A stretch of 64,000 nt of DNA from Pedobacter duraquae (GTDB taxonomy: Bacteria; Bacteroidota; Bacteroidia; Sphingobacteriales; Sphingobacteriaceae). Shown here one piece after another: positions 1 through 8,926 of the stretch. The notes under the pieces are model-generated. The model ran no database searches and was not told where the DNA came from. It was given only the letters and a program-made list of their open reading frames with translations. Made by a program: the position numbers and the translations under genes. The stretch's first letter is position 1. Each line of letters starts with the position of its first letter. Location: the NCBI RefSeq assembly GCF_004362245.1, contig NZ_SNWM01000001.1:744001-808000 (forward strand), given 5' to 3'.

Positions 1-41
1 TTTGTAAGATTCTAACCATTTTTAAAAAGATTTCAAACCAA

Positions 42-272
42 TCAGGGTACAGGATCATGCCCGTGTTTTCCCCAGGGATGACAACTACCAATTCGCTTTA
101 AAGTGAGCCATCCACCCTTAAATGGCCCATATTTCTTAATTGCTTCAATTCCATACTGAGAACAGGTTGGTGTAAATCTACAACTGGCACCGAGCACAGG
201 AGACAACACCAATTGGTACACTCTGATCAAGAGTAGAAAAAGCCATGAGAAAAGCCAATTAATGTACTTCAA
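42..272 (-). CDS. yidD: Membrane protein insertion efficiency factor YidD
   Basis: This 76-residue protein has the YidD layout: a short hydrophobic amphipathic N-terminus (residues 5-25), then the conserved Cys-containing core [19 protein letters not shown] and a [15 protein letters not shown] tail. YidD acts at the inner membrane and is thought to assist YidC-mediated insertion. The only credible start is a TTG at 270-272, because no ATG lies in frame near the conserved N-terminus. The gene overlaps the 3' end of rnpA by 14 bases, which suggests translational coupling. It is the third gene of the classic rpmH-rnpA-yidD group. The family call is firm; the non-ATG start is inferred. Confidence 0.93.
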   Translation of the reverse strand: MKYINWLFSWLFLLLIRVYQLVLSPVLGASCRFTPTCSQYGIEAIKKYGPFKGGWLTLKRIGSCHPWGKHGHDPVP

Positions 273-654
273 GGTTTCCCAGATTAGTGATAAGTTTTAG
301 TAAACCCATACGCAGTTTCTTCTCCATGAAGTCAAATTCATGCTTTTCTTTACCAACAAACTGAAGTGATAATAACAAAAGGCCTTTTTCTTGCTGAAGT
401 TTACCCAGCAACACATCCTCCTTTTGAAGGCGATAAGCTTCACGGATCCTACGTTTGATCAGATTCCTGTCTATTGCCCTTTTATATCGCTTTTTAGATA
501 CGTTAATTACTACCTGAACAGGGGATTCAACTATTTCATCTACACGAAGATATGAAATGCGAAATGGATATAACAAAAAAGAAGAACCGTTTTTAAATAG
601 CTGGTCTAATAATTTCCTGCTACATAACCGTTCTTCTTTAGAAAATGTTTTCAT
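259..654 (-). CDS. rnpA: Ribonuclease P protein component
   Basis: The protein (131 residues from the ATG at 652-654) carries the RnpA signature: an N-terminal [10 protein letters not shown] segment and the basic helix [20 protein letters not shown] around residues 60-80, which contains the RNR box (RNLIKRR) that contacts the RNA. It is the protein subunit of RNase P and matures tRNA 5' ends in the cytoplasm. The open frame continues upstream to 768, but that extension overlaps rpmH in another frame and lacks family similarity, so the internal ATG is preferred. It lies 58 bases downstream of rpmH and overlaps yidD. Confidence 0.95.
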   Translation of the reverse strand: MKTFSKEERLCSRKLLDQLFKNGSSFLLYPFRISYLRVDEIVESPVQVVINVSKKRYKRAIDRNLIKRRIREAYRLQKEDVLLGKLQQEKGLLLLSLQFVGKEKHEFDFMEKKLRMGLLKLITNLGNLEVH

Positions 655-712
655 GTTTTGATCGCTTTTTGCAGACGTTATTGATCTGCCAGCACACAGT
701 GCTGCAATCAAA

Positions 713-871
713 TTATGCCTTGTGACGACGTTCGTCAGAAACTGATAGTTTTCTTCTTCCTTTTGCACGACGAGAAGCTAATACTCTTCTACCGTTTGCT
801 GTAGCCATTCTTTCGCGGAAGCCATGTTTGTTTCTTCTCTTTCTTTGCGAAGGTTGGAATGTTCTTTTCAT
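713..871 (-). CDS. rpmH: 50S ribosomal protein L34
   Basis: Translating the minus strand from the ATG at 869-871 gives a 52-residue, very basic protein beginning [20 protein letters not shown] and ending in DERRHKA, with the internal [20 protein letters not shown] block typical of L34. L34 is a structural protein of the large ribosomal subunit. The gene is first in the rpmH-rnpA-yidD group and has its own well-formed promoter about 40 bases upstream. Length and motifs match the family fully. Confidence 0.97.
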   Translation of the reverse strand: MKRTFQPSQRKRRNKHGFRERMATANGRRVLASRRAKGRRKLSVSDERRHKA

Positions 872-912
872 AACTGTATTATATCTTAACTGTATTTTTT
901 AAATAAGAAGTG

Positions 913-944
913 CAAATATAGCTGGATTTTTATTTAAATGCAAA
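913..944 (-). promoter_or_regulatory. Bacteroidota-type promoter of rpmH-rnpA-yidD
   Basis: On the minus strand TTTG (941-944) is followed after 20 bases by TATATTTG (913-920), an exact fit to the TTTG-N19/21-TAnnTTTG consensus of Bacteroidota primary sigma promoters. Transcription would start near 905, leaving a leader of roughly 35 bases before the rpmH ATG. Confidence 0.75.
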
Positions 945-973
945 TCCTATTGGAAGTGTTTGTTTTTTTATCC

Positions 974-1714
974 CTAAATACCCAGAGCCTGCTTTAATTT
1001 GACATAGCCGGACTTACTTACAGGTAACCAAATCCCGGATTTCAACAGTACAACATAGCTCTCTTTTTCCTTAAGTTCAATTTTGGTAACCTCGGACATG
1101 TTGATCAAATACGACCTGTGTATTCTTATAAACTGCTCTGGATCCAATGTTTTCTCAAAAAAAGACATCGTTTTATTCTTCTGATAGCTTCCTTCTGCTG
1201 TACTGATTTTCACATAATCATCGTTCGCTTCCAGATACCGGATATCCGATGTAGCGATTATCTTTATAACCCCCTCTTTTTTTACGACCACCCTATTTCG
1301 CTGCGATGCGTTTAGTGATACTTCTGAAAGCAACTGCGCTGTTTTTTCAGTTTCATCTGAAGCGAGTCTGGTCGACAATTTCTGTATCGCAGTCCTGAAT
1401 CGTTGTTGTTCTATTGGTTTCAATAAATAATCTACAGCGTTAACTTCAAATGCCTTTATGGCAAATTCATCAAAAGCTGTAGTAAAAATAACCGCTGGTC
1501 TATGCTCTAACAACTCCATCATTTCGAACCCATTGATCTTTGGCATTTGTATGTCCAGAAAAATCAAATCAGGTTTAAATTGAGCAATTGCTTTAACACC
1601 CTCAAAACCGTCACTGCATTCGGCAACAATTGCTATTTCAGGAAATTCTTTCAAATAGTACCTGACTATATCTCTTGCTAAAGGCTCGTCATCAATTAGT
1701 ATCGTCTTAATCAT
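974..1714 (-). CDS. LytTR-family response regulator
   Basis: This 246-residue protein has an N-terminal receiver domain (residues 1-120) with acidic pocket DDE (8-10), phospho-acceptor Asp54 in LIFLDIQMP, the conserved Thr of FTTAFDEFA and Lys in LLKPIE. The C-terminal part (about 145-246) is a LytTR DNA-binding domain with the DDYVKI and FIRIHRSYLIN motifs. It overlaps the upstream histidine kinase gene by 8 bases and is the last gene of a LiaF-like/LytS/LytTR operon, so it is almost certainly the cognate regulator of that kinase. Its targets cannot be read from the sequence, but autoregulation of the operon is plausible. Confidence 0.92.
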   Translation of the reverse strand: MIKTILIDDEPLARDIVRYYLKEFPEIAIVAECSDGFEGVKAIAQFKPDLIFLDIQMPKINGFEMMELLEHRPAVIFTTAFDEFAIKAFEVNAVDYLLKPIEQQRFRTAIQKLSTRLASDETEKTAQLLSEVSLNASQRNRVVVKKEGVIKIIATSDIRYLEANDDYVKISTAEGSYQKNKTMSFFEKTLDPEQFIRIHRSYLINMSEVTKIELKEKESYVVLLKSGIWLPVSKSGYVKLKQALGI

Positions 1715-2747
1715 ATTGCGGAATTCTGAGCGTTGTTATAAAAAGGCTGCGGTCAACAGTCTGGGTTTGCAATAAGTTGTTATCTGCAAACAACAAATAT
1801 AACCTTCTTCTGATAGCAGACAAACCAAAACCCGTTCCTTCGGTACCTTGCATATCTGGGTCATATGGATTCTGGACAGATATTAACAGTGTACCGTGAT
1901 CAGCCACCACACGTATTGTTATTGTAATCGGCGCTGACGTGTTGTACAAACCAAATTTAATCGCATTTTCTACGATTGGTTGTAGTACAGTGCCAGGCAT
2001 CCTCATGCCTAATGAGTTTTCATCTACTTGTACATCAAGGTTTAGCCGGTGACTAAACCTTACTTTTTCTATATCCAGATAAAGTTGGATATATTCCATT
2101 TCTTCGGCCACCAAGATTAAGGTTTCATCGTCCCGCTTGAGTGTTCCCCTTAAAAAAGAAGCCAGTTTTGTGATCATCGTCCCCGCTTCTCCAGGATTAA
2201 CGATAGTAAGTGCGTATACAGAATTTAGGCTATTGAAAAGAAAGTGCGGCTGCAACTGATGCCTCAATTTATTCAGTTCGGCTTCTTTTGCCAGATTCTG
2301 TGTGTCCAAAAGCCTGCCCTGTGCCTCAGACTGCTCTTCTAGCTTATACCATAGTAGATTGGCAATACCACTCCAGGCCAGGAAAATAAATACGATAATA
2401 AACCGTAATGCAATTGTTAGCTTAAGGAAATCCAGGTACGTTACATCTCTTATAACTTGCTCTAGTAATAAATTACCTGAAAAAATAATAATCAGCGATA
2501 ACATGAAAGCGACTACCACGGTATATAACGTCACATCTTTTTTAGGCTGATAAAAGCCAAGTAAATTACTTAAGGCAATACAGGCAAAACCGAGAAGACC
2601 ATTCGTAATCAGGCTATCAATAATGGATATATACACGCTGAAGTTTAGCGTATAATAATATAGTAATGCGACAAGTACGGTCCAGCCGAAAAAAATAGCT
2701 GCAGCACTTTTTTGAATTCGCTTCTGCGAGAGTGGTCTGGTTGTCAA
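1707..2747 (-). CDS. LytS/YehU-type sensor histidine kinase
   Basis: The 346-residue protein has about four hydrophobic segments in residues 15-130, a short linker helix, and then the His_kinase family motif LRHQLQPHFLFNSLNSVYAL containing the phospho-acceptor His. A HATPase region follows with PIVENAIKFGLY (N box) and GTGFGLSAIRRRL (G box). The only in-frame initiator after the upstream stop is TTG at 2745-2747. It lies 21 bases downstream of the LiaF-like gene and overlaps its response regulator. It is an inner-membrane sensor; the small extracytoplasmic loops suggest that it senses membrane state or a partner protein rather than a soluble ligand. Confidence 0.9.
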   Translation of the reverse strand: MTTRPLSQKRIQKSAAAIFFGWTVLVALLYYYTLNFSVYISIIDSLITNGLLGFACIALSNLLGFYQPKKDVTLYTVVVAFMLSLIIIFSGNLLLEQVIRDVTYLDFLKLTIALRFIIVFIFLAWSGIANLLWYKLEEQSEAQGRLLDTQNLAKEAELNKLRHQLQPHFLFNSLNSVYALTIVNPGEAGTMITKLASFLRGTLKRDDETLILVAEEMEYIQLYLDIEKVRFSHRLNLDVQVDENSLGMRMPGTVLQPIVENAIKFGLYNTSAPITITIRVVADHGTLLISVQNPYDPDMQGTEGTGFGLSAIRRRLYLLFADNNLLQTQTVDRSLFITTLRIPQYD

Positions 2748-2768
2748 TTGATCTCTACTTAAGGGTTT

Positions 2769-3539
2769 CTAAAAACTTTTAATTTCTATTCCACCAAACA
2801 CCGCCGTCCCCTGCAGGATTACTATTTTCGCAGGCTCCGCATCGCCTGTCTGCATTTTTCGTTTATCGTCCACTCCGCCAAATAAAGCTGTAATTTCCGA
2901 TTTAACCTGCCATCCTGAAGGAACCAGCATTTTGACACCCCCAAAAATTGCAACAACATCAAGTATAATGGTTCCCTCGAAATCCGCTTGGGTCAGATTC
3001 AACTCACAACCGCCAAATACGCTGACTACCTCACCGCCCTTAAAATTTTTAGAGAATACATGCTGGTGAGAACCGCTGAAAATATTCACGGTATCCACAA
3101 TATCAAACCGATCAGAGGATTTTGCCTGGTTATTCTGTGCCTCAGCCGGGCCGAAATCAAATTCTGGATTAGGTTTCTCAAATTCGCCTTCTTTATTTCG
3201 TTTAAATTTACGGGGTCCTTTTGGTTTAAAAATAATCCACAGTCCGAGTGCAATTAAAAATACCGCAGGGGCAGACCTTCCAAAATCCAGATCGGTAATC
3301 TTACCTAATGTAAAATAACTACCGAGTCCAAAAAGTATCAACCAGCCGGCACCCCTAAAGTTTCTCTTAAAGCCAATACACAGACCGATCACCATCAGAA
3401 ACGTACTCCAGCTAAAAACCCACCCAGGAATATACATTCCAAGGTTCCTAAGTAGGAAAATTAACCCTACCAGCAGCATGATGACACCGCCAACTAAACG
3501 TTTGGATTGATTTTGGTTAGTATTGATATGATTTTCCAT
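2769..3539 (-). CDS. LiaF-like membrane protein with cell-wall stress response domain
   Basis: The N-terminal half (residues 14-105) has four closely spaced hydrophobic segments of the LiaF/LiaI transmembrane type. After a charged linker (KPKGPRKFKRN), the C-terminal half (about 145-256) is a beta-rich domain with repeated FGG turns (SVFGGCEL, AIFGGVKM, ALFGGVDD, AVFGGIEI), typical of the cell-wall-active antibiotic response (YvqF/LiaF) domain. In Firmicutes LiaF holds the LiaS kinase inactive until the envelope is stressed. Here it is the first gene of an operon with a LytS-type kinase and LytTR regulator, so an analogous brake role is inferred. Family assignment is good; function is by analogy. 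Confidence 0.82.
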   Translation of the reverse strand: MENHINTNQNQSKRLVGGVIMLLVGLIFLLRNLGMYIPGWVFSWSTFLMVIGLCIGFKRNFRGAGWLILFGLGSYFTLGKITDLDFGRSAPAVFLIALGLWIIFKPKGPRKFKRNKEGEFEKPNPEFDFGPAEAQNNQAKSSDRFDIVDTVNIFSGSHQHVFSKNFKGGEVVSVFGGCELNLTQADFEGTIILDVVAIFGGVKMLVPSGWQVKSEITALFGGVDDKRKMQTGDAEPAKIVILQGTAVFGGIEIKSF

Positions 3540-3613
3540 GACTATTTTTTTTATTAAAAGTAGGCATCAACATATCATCTACATATAGACCGTGTTTGAA
3601 CAAAGCCAAATAG

Positions 3614-3638
3614 CCGGTAAAATGCAGTTATTTACCGG
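3614..3638 (-). terminator. Hairpin downstream of mscL
   Basis: CCGGTAAA (3614-3621) and TTTACCGG (3631-3638) form an 8-bp perfect stem with a 9-base loop just after the mscL stop codon. No strong T-run follows, so it may be a weak terminator or an operator for the LiaF-like operon, whose start is 75 bases downstream. Confidence 0.4.
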
Positions 3639-3652
3639 TAAACAAAGTAAGG

Positions 3653-4096
3653 TTATTTTGATTTTAAAATGTCCCTGATCTCTCCCAGTAACATTTCTTC
3701 TTTTGTTGGTGTCGGCGCGGCTTTAGGTGCTTCTTCTTGTTTACGTTTCATCGCATTTATGGCCTTCACCATCAAAAATATGATAAAGGCAAGGATGATA
3801 AAGTTTATTACTTCAGTCACAAAATTTCCCCATGCAAATACAGGCCCGGCTTTTTTTGCGTCTTCAAGAGAAGCGTTTGGATTAGTGGCAACAAATTCCC
3901 TCACCTTGGAATTCAGTGGAAAGTAAAAATTGGCAAATCCCTTATCACCAATCAATAAACTGATGGGAGGCATGATAAGATCGTTTACCATAGAGGTGAC
4001 GATTTTCCCAAAAGCCCCACCGATGATTACACCGACCGCTAGATCTACCACGTTACCTTTTACGGCAAACTCTTTAAACTCCTTAATAAAACTCAT
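3653..4096 (-). CDS. mscL: Large-conductance mechanosensitive channel MscL
   Basis: The 147-residue protein shows the MscL order: amphipathic N-terminus [20 protein letters not shown], pore-lining first membrane helix with [23 protein letters not shown] (residues 16-43), a periplasmic loop, a second membrane helix (about 92-112) and a C-terminal charged helix ([18 protein letters not shown]). It forms a homopentameric inner-membrane pore that opens under membrane tension and releases solutes on osmotic downshock. The gene is divergent from rpoN across 172 bases and appears monocistronic. Confidence 0.97.
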   Translation of the reverse strand: MSFIKEFKEFAVKGNVVDLAVGVIIGGAFGKIVTSMVNDLIMPPISLLIGDKGFANFYFPLNSKVREFVATNPNASLEDAKKAGPVFAWGNFVTEVINFIILAFIIFLMVKAINAMKRKQEEAPKAAPTPTKEEMLLGEIRDILKSK

Positions 4097-4232
4097 ACCG
4101 ATTTCAGAATAACTAGAGATGAATACGTTAAAAGTAATAACTTTATTTCAAAGAATGAACGTTTAAACTCCAAAAAATCAACTCGCTACTAATAATAGTA
4201 ACCGCGATTAGTTTATATCTAAATCAAATGCC

Positions 4233-4240
4233 TATTTTTG
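4233..4240 (+). promoter_or_regulatory. Probable -7 element of rpoN promoter
   Basis: TATTTTTG matches TAnnTTTG exactly and lies 28 bases before the rpoN ATG. The upstream -33 element is poor (TTTA at 4212-4215 with a 17-base spacer), so this is a moderate call. Confidence 0.42.
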
Positions 4241-4268
4241 ATCGTCTACAAATACCCTTTGCTACACC

Positions 4269-5741
4269 ATGCTTAAACAACATTTACAACAAAAACTACT
4301 TCAGAAACTTTCTCCTCAGCAAATACAGTTCATTAAACTGTTGCAAGTACCTACTGTGGCCTTAGACACCCGCATAAAAGAAGAACTTGAAGAAAATCCT
4401 GCCTTAGAGGATCCTAGTTTGATGATAGCAGAAGAACCGAAGGGGGAATATGATGACTTAAATGATGCACCTGATGACTTCGATGCAGGAGCAAAAGAAG
4501 AGCATACCGACGAATTTAATGTGGATGATTATCTGCAAGACGACAGTGTGAATGACTACAGTACATCTTACAACAATGGAGATGACGACGAAGAGAAAAA
4601 AGAAACGCCGATAGCTATCGAAAGTACTTTCTTTGAAAGTCTTCAGGAACAACTTGACCTCGTGCCTTTATCAGATAGTGATTTTATCATCGGGAAACAA
4701 ATCATTGGAAGCCTTGATGATGACGGATATCTCCGCAGACCTATAACTTCCATGATCGATGACCTTGCGTTCTCTCAAAATGTTATGGTGGAAGAAGAGG
4801 ATGTGCTCGAAATGCTTAAAGTAATTCAGAGCTTTGATCCCCCAGGGATCGCAGCAAGAGACCTGCAGGAGTGTCTCACCCTCCAATTGAAACGTAAAGA
4901 CACAAATAATCCGATCATTTTAAAAGCTATTGTTATCGTAGAAAATTATCTGGATGAGTTTACCCGTAAGCATTACGACAAGTTGGAGAAATCTCTAGGG
5001 TTGAATAGTGAAGACCTAAAAGAAATCATCAATGAAATCCTAAGGCTCAATCCAAAACCGGGCGATTCTAATCAGGTTACAACTAAGCAACTTCAGGTAA
5101 TTCCTGATTTTCATATTTCTAATAACGATAGTGTACTTATCCTGACACTAAATTCAAAAAACGCACCTGAACTTAGAGTAAGCCGGTCGTACATTGATAT
5201 GTTTGATCATTATGATAAAGCAGCACAGAAGGATAAAAAGCTGAAAGAAGCGGTTCAATTTGTAAAACAGAAACTGGATTCCGCAAAATGGTTTATCGAT
5301 GCTATAAAACAAAGGCAACAAACTTTGTTAAAAACGATGAACGCTATTATGCAATATCAGTATGAATATCTTTTAACAGGCGATGAGCGTAAAATGCGTC
5401 CGATGATTCTTAAGGACATCGCAGATAAAATAGATATGGATATCTCTACGGTGTCTCGCGTAGCAAATTCAAAATACGTACAAACAGAATTTGGTACTTT
5501 TCTCCTTAAATCCTTCTTTTCCGAAGCAATACAAACTGAAAGTGGTGAAGAAGTTTCCAACAAAGAAGTAAAGAAGATTCTGGAAGATTGTATAGGGAAT
5601 GAAGATAAGCGCAAACCCCTTGCAGATGAAAAATTGACTGAAATCCTTAAAGACCGTGGTTATAATATCGCTAGAAGGACTGTTGCCAAGTACCGGGAAC
5701 AAATGAATATTCCTGTAGCTAGATTGCGCAAGGAACTTTAA
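4269..5741 (+). CDS. rpoN: RNA polymerase sigma-54 factor
   Basis: The 490-residue protein begins with region I (QKLSPQQIQFIKLLQVPTVA and an acidic EELEENPALED stretch). It has a long acidic region II (about residues 50-115), then the core-binding region III (GYLRRPI and DPPGIAARDLQECLTLQL). The C-terminus holds a helix-turn-helix (DIADKIDMDISTVSRVANSK) and the diagnostic RpoN box RRTVAKYREQMNIP, which contacts the -24 promoter element. Sigma-54 needs AAA+ activators; none lies in this window. It is transcribed alone, and its stop is 4 bases from the convergent PorP/SprF stop. Confidence 0.97.
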   Translation: MLKQHLQQKLLQKLSPQQIQFIKLLQVPTVALDTRIKEELEENPALEDPSLMIAEEPKGEYDDLNDAPDDFDAGAKEEHTDEFNVDDYLQDDSVNDYSTSYNNGDDDEEKKETPIAIESTFFESLQEQLDLVPLSDSDFIIGKQIIGSLDDDGYLRRPITSMIDDLAFSQNVMVEEEDVLEMLKVIQSFDPPGIAARDLQECLTLQLKRKDTNNPIILKAIVIVENYLDEFTRKHYDKLEKSLGLNSEDLKEIINEILRLNPKPGDSNQVTTKQLQVIPDFHISNNDSVLILTLNSKNAPELRVSRSYIDMFDHYDKAAQKDKKLKEAVQFVKQKLDSAKWFIDAIKQRQQTLLKTMNAIMQYQYEYLLTGDERKMRPMILKDIADKIDMDISTVSRVANSKYVQTEFGTFLLKSFFSEAIQTESGEEVSNKEVKKILEDCIGNEDKRKPLADEKLTEILKDRGYNIARRTVAKYREQMNIPVARLRKEL

Positions 5742-5745
5742 ACAC

Positions 5746-6759
5746 TTACCACATCCGCGTACTGCTTAACACATGGTAAATATTGTTAAGTTGAAAACCA
5801 AGTACAATCTCGTGACTACCATTGGTATAACTTCTCAATTCAGAAGTTGTCAGATCATACGCATATGTTAAGTTCATGAAGTTGTTGATATTGATGCCTG
5901 CGAGCGCAGCATAGGAGTCATTTTTCCTATAACTACCTCCTATCCAAAACCTGTCTTTGAAGGAAATCTTAAGATTGGCATCTACACTGAGTGGTGTAGC
6001 TTTTGCATGACGGAACATCAATGATGGAATAGCAGAAATATCTTCGTTAAAAAACAACTTATAACCAGCGGTCACAAAGTAATGTGCCACTTCTTTTCCC
6101 TGGGTATACGCCGGATCACTTGTAAATGACAGTTTCTGAGGAAGAATTTGTTGGGCGGAAGCACCAGCAAAAAAACGAGCGCCATATAACCATATACCGA
6201 GACCTACATCGGGCTTAAACTGACTAATAATCGTATTGGATAAAGCAGGATCCTGCGGGTTTTCGAGCTGTAACGCATTAGCATCCAAAGCAACTCTGTT
6301 AAAACCTGCGGCAACACCAACGGATAGGTTTAGGGCATCGTTTAATTCCAGATGATAAGCATAGGTTGCATTTAAATTAACTGTACTTATTGGACCCGCC
6401 TTATCCACTACCGCTACAAAACCTACTCCATGATGGGCGGGTGATGACATATAGTTTTGCATGTAGTTTCTACTCATTGGTGGCTCGCCATTCGCAGGCA
6501 TCGTCAAGGGGTTCTTCCACAAATAATCATCACCGAGGGCCCAGTTGGCAGATACAAAACTAGTTCGTGGAGCGTCTGTTATACCCTGCCACTGTTGCCT
6601 AAATCCAAGTTTGACATCTGTATAATTCTCTATCCCACTCAAAGCTGGATTCAAAAGATAATTATTGAAAATATATTGCGTGTATTGTGGTTTTTGCTGA
6701 GCAGAACAATACCCGATAGTTAAAACAAAAACAAAGACAAGTCCAATTTTGTAGCTCAC
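5746..6759 (-). CDS. PorP/SprF family type IX secretion outer-membrane protein
   Basis: A signal peptide (residues 1-20, ending CSAQ) precedes the family hallmark QYTQYIFNNYLLNPALSG. A series of amphipathic beta strands consistent with an outer-membrane barrel ends in LGFQLNN and a terminal aromatic residue. PorP/SprF proteins work with type IX secretion, often as anchors for a specific surface protein encoded beside them. The start is GTG (6757-6759), one base after the stop of the upstream T9SS-cargo gene, so the two are translationally coupled. This pairing supports a dedicated secretion or anchoring partner role for the 717-residue cargo. Confidence 0.9.
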   Translation of the reverse strand: MSYKIGLVFVFVLTIGYCSAQQKPQYTQYIFNNYLLNPALSGIENYTDVKLGFRQQWQGITDAPRTSFVSANWALGDDYLWKNPLTMPANGEPPMSRNYMQNYMSSPAHHGVGFVAVVDKAGPISTVNLNATYAYHLELNDALNLSVGVAAGFNRVALDANALQLENPQDPALSNTIISQFKPDVGLGIWLYGARFFAGASAQQILPQKLSFTSDPAYTQGKEVAHYFVTAGYKLFFNEDISAIPSLMFRHAKATPLSVDANLKISFKDRFWIGGSYRKNDSYAALAGININNFMNLTYAYDLTTSELRSYTNGSHEIVLGFQLNNIYHVLSSTRMW

Positions 6760-6760
6760 G

Positions 6761-8914
6761 TTATCTGATTATAGTTAATGGACCTGTTTTATTTTGTTTT
6801 CCATTTCTCGGTGTAATAATATAATAATAGGTTCCCACTGGTAATGCCTTTCCCTGGTAATTACCATCAAAGGGATTTGCATATCCAATGCTTGAAAATA
6901 CCTTTTCCCCATTTCGGTTAAATACTTCAACCAGTGAATTTAAGTAAGTATTTAGTAATTGCAAATTCCAAACATCATTTATTCCATCTCCATTTGGAGA
7001 AAAAGTATTCGGAATATCGAAACTATCCACAACCTGTACCAACACTTCCGCTGTAGTTATGCAGCCTAAATCAGATGTCGCTGTCAACGTATACAATTGA
7101 TCATGGGTTGTGGAAACATTAGGATTAATGATCGACGGATCGCTTAGACCAGTTTGAGGACTCCATTTGTACGTTAAGTTAAGATTCTTCGTTGACCCTT
7201 TGATGTTAGTGACACCGCCAGGGAGAATTTTAACCACATCCGGTAAAAAAATTTCCGGCTGCACAATTTCAAAGTCATAGGTGTAAGTAACATTCCCTGA
7301 AGTACAAGGATTTAATCCCGCTTCCAGATCAGCATTAAGTGTAACCCGGTGCGTGCCCAAAGTGCCATACGTTACACGCCCGGGATAGACATATTCATAT
7401 TGCAAAATACCCTCAGCAGAAGTCGTAATTGTAGCCACAGGATTTGTAACTGTTTTATTTAAACTGGCATCTTCAAACTTCCAGTTTAATGTTTTAGCGG
7501 CTCCCGGCAAAATAACTTTCACAGTAAGCGGCTGCCCGATACATCCATCATCCCCGGTAACGTTCGCATTCACGTTTGTTAGTTTCAAAAAGTTACTCAC
7601 AGCTAAATTAGTTCCCGCCGAATAAGCGTAAGACTCAACATTACCAAATCCGTAGGCCATGGCATTAAATCCCTCGTCAGCAGAAAGTGTGAGACTTGTG
7701 GAGTTCGAATAGGGGATTTGGGCATACGAATATGCAGGATTGGAGCCCATTTGTTTCCAGATCGCGTTAGCTGGAACACCATTTATTTTAAATGTAGAAA
7801 CACCGCTGGTCTTCATAAAAACATTAAGGTAAAACTCCTGAACCGTTCTTACGAAAGACGCAAACAACGTAATTTGCTTAATGTTATACTCCTCGGGATT
7901 CAGAATAACCATATCGGGATCTCCTGTAACCGGAGCAGAGCTTGCAGACAATGAAGATTGCGAGTAGGCAAATTGGGCAATAGAAATCGGGAGGTTCGCG
8001 GTAACAAGATAAGGCGTCGTAAGTGGTAATGCAGCGGGCACATAAACCTCACCAGCGTTTAAGCTAGCCGTTTGCACGCCATCAATACTGATCTTTGTAT
8101 TGTTCTCGGCCGCTATAATTTTGTAATAATAATTTCGGTCTATAAAGGGAATAATACCATAAGTCTTGCCCCAGCTTTCGAGAGGGTATAGCTGCTGTAT
8201 TAGCGGATCTGCACTATTTCCCTGGATCGCGATACCGGAATGTCCGGAAAATGCAGCAAATTTCTGACAACCGTTGGTTTGAATCAGTGTACCGGTAACG
8301 TCTTTGACATCCAAAAACTCATACATATCTCCCTTCTTACTCAAATGCACCGAAACGTCGATACCATTATTATTTTTCAGTGTAATGTCAGTGTTGTCTT
8401 CAGTAGCAATTACAATAATATAAGGTTTTCCGCTGATTCCATTAAAGCCAGCAACTGTAGGAGAAGCTTCGCTCATCGCATAATAACGCTGTCCCATTAC
8501 TTCAGTAGGAAGTACAAGGTAAGCCTCCGAACGTGCCTGAGCAGAGATCAGTGCAAAAACCGCTACTTTAGGCTGACCCGTATCAACAACAATATGGATC
8601 GACTTATCGCTAAGTACTTTATTTCCATCCGAATCAGCGATATTTGCCAAATCATATGGAATGGGGATCTCTACAATCTGATTGGCAGATACCGTAAAGG
8701 GTATTGCAGCACTACCGATTAATACGTTTCCCCTACTTGCTTTAGTTGCAGTAATGTAGATGGACATTTGTGCAAATGCCCCATTTGACGGAATATGCGT
8801 TGGAAAGACAGCCCAGAAATCCAAACCTTCGTTTGACACGCTTTGCGCTTTGCTTGCTGAGCTGGCAAAGCATAAACAAAAAAAACACAATATTATCCGC
8901 CACAAAGGTTTCAT
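6761..8914 (-). CDS. IgGFc-binding-domain surface protein with T9SS type B sorting domain
   Basis: This 717-residue protein has a signal peptide (about 1-24) and an N-terminal domain beginning SNEGLDFWAVFPTHIPSNG that matches the IgGFc-binding domain family seen in Bacteroidota adhesins (about residues 27-420). PKD/SprB-like beta repeats follow (about 450-620). The gliding-type C-terminal domain starts at NTFSPNGDGINDVW and ends in PVGTYYYIITPRNG and TGPLTIIR; that domain targets cargo to the type IX secretion system and the cell surface. It is followed after one base by PorP/SprF, and a single-domain response regulator ends 12 bases before its start. It is probably a surface adhesin; the ligand is unknown. 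Confidence 0.85.
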   Translation of the reverse strand: MKPLWRIILCFFCLCFASSASKAQSVSNEGLDFWAVFPTHIPSNGAFAQMSIYITATKASRGNVLIGSAAIPFTVSANQIVEIPIPYDLANIADSDGNKVLSDKSIHIVVDTGQPKVAVFALISAQARSEAYLVLPTEVMGQRYYAMSEASPTVAGFNGISGKPYIIVIATEDNTDITLKNNNGIDVSVHLSKKGDMYEFLDVKDVTGTLIQTNGCQKFAAFSGHSGIAIQGNSADPLIQQLYPLESWGKTYGIIPFIDRNYYYKIIAAENNTKISIDGVQTASLNAGEVYVPAALPLTTPYLVTANLPISIAQFAYSQSSLSASSAPVTGDPDMVILNPEEYNIKQITLFASFVRTVQEFYLNVFMKTSGVSTFKINGVPANAIWKQMGSNPAYSYAQIPYSNSTSLTLSADEGFNAMAYGFGNVESYAYSAGTNLAVSNFLKLTNVNANVTGDDGCIGQPLTVKVILPGAAKTLNWKFEDASLNKTVTNPVATITTSAEGILQYEYVYPGRVTYGTLGTHRVTLNADLEAGLNPCTSGNVTYTYDFEIVQPEIFLPDVVKILPGGVTNIKGSTKNLNLTYKWSPQTGLSDPSIINPNVSTTHDQLYTLTATSDLGCITTAEVLVQVVDSFDIPNTFSPNGDGINDVWNLQLLNTYLNSLVEVFNRNGEKVFSSIGYANPFDGNYQGKALPVGTYYYIITPRNGKQNKTGPLTIIR

Positions 8915-8926
8915 AAAAGCATAGCG

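Noticed and set aside
655..768. N-terminal extension of rnpA
   Set aside because: It overlaps rpmH in a different frame and shows no RnpA similarity; the ATG at 652-654 gives the usual length.
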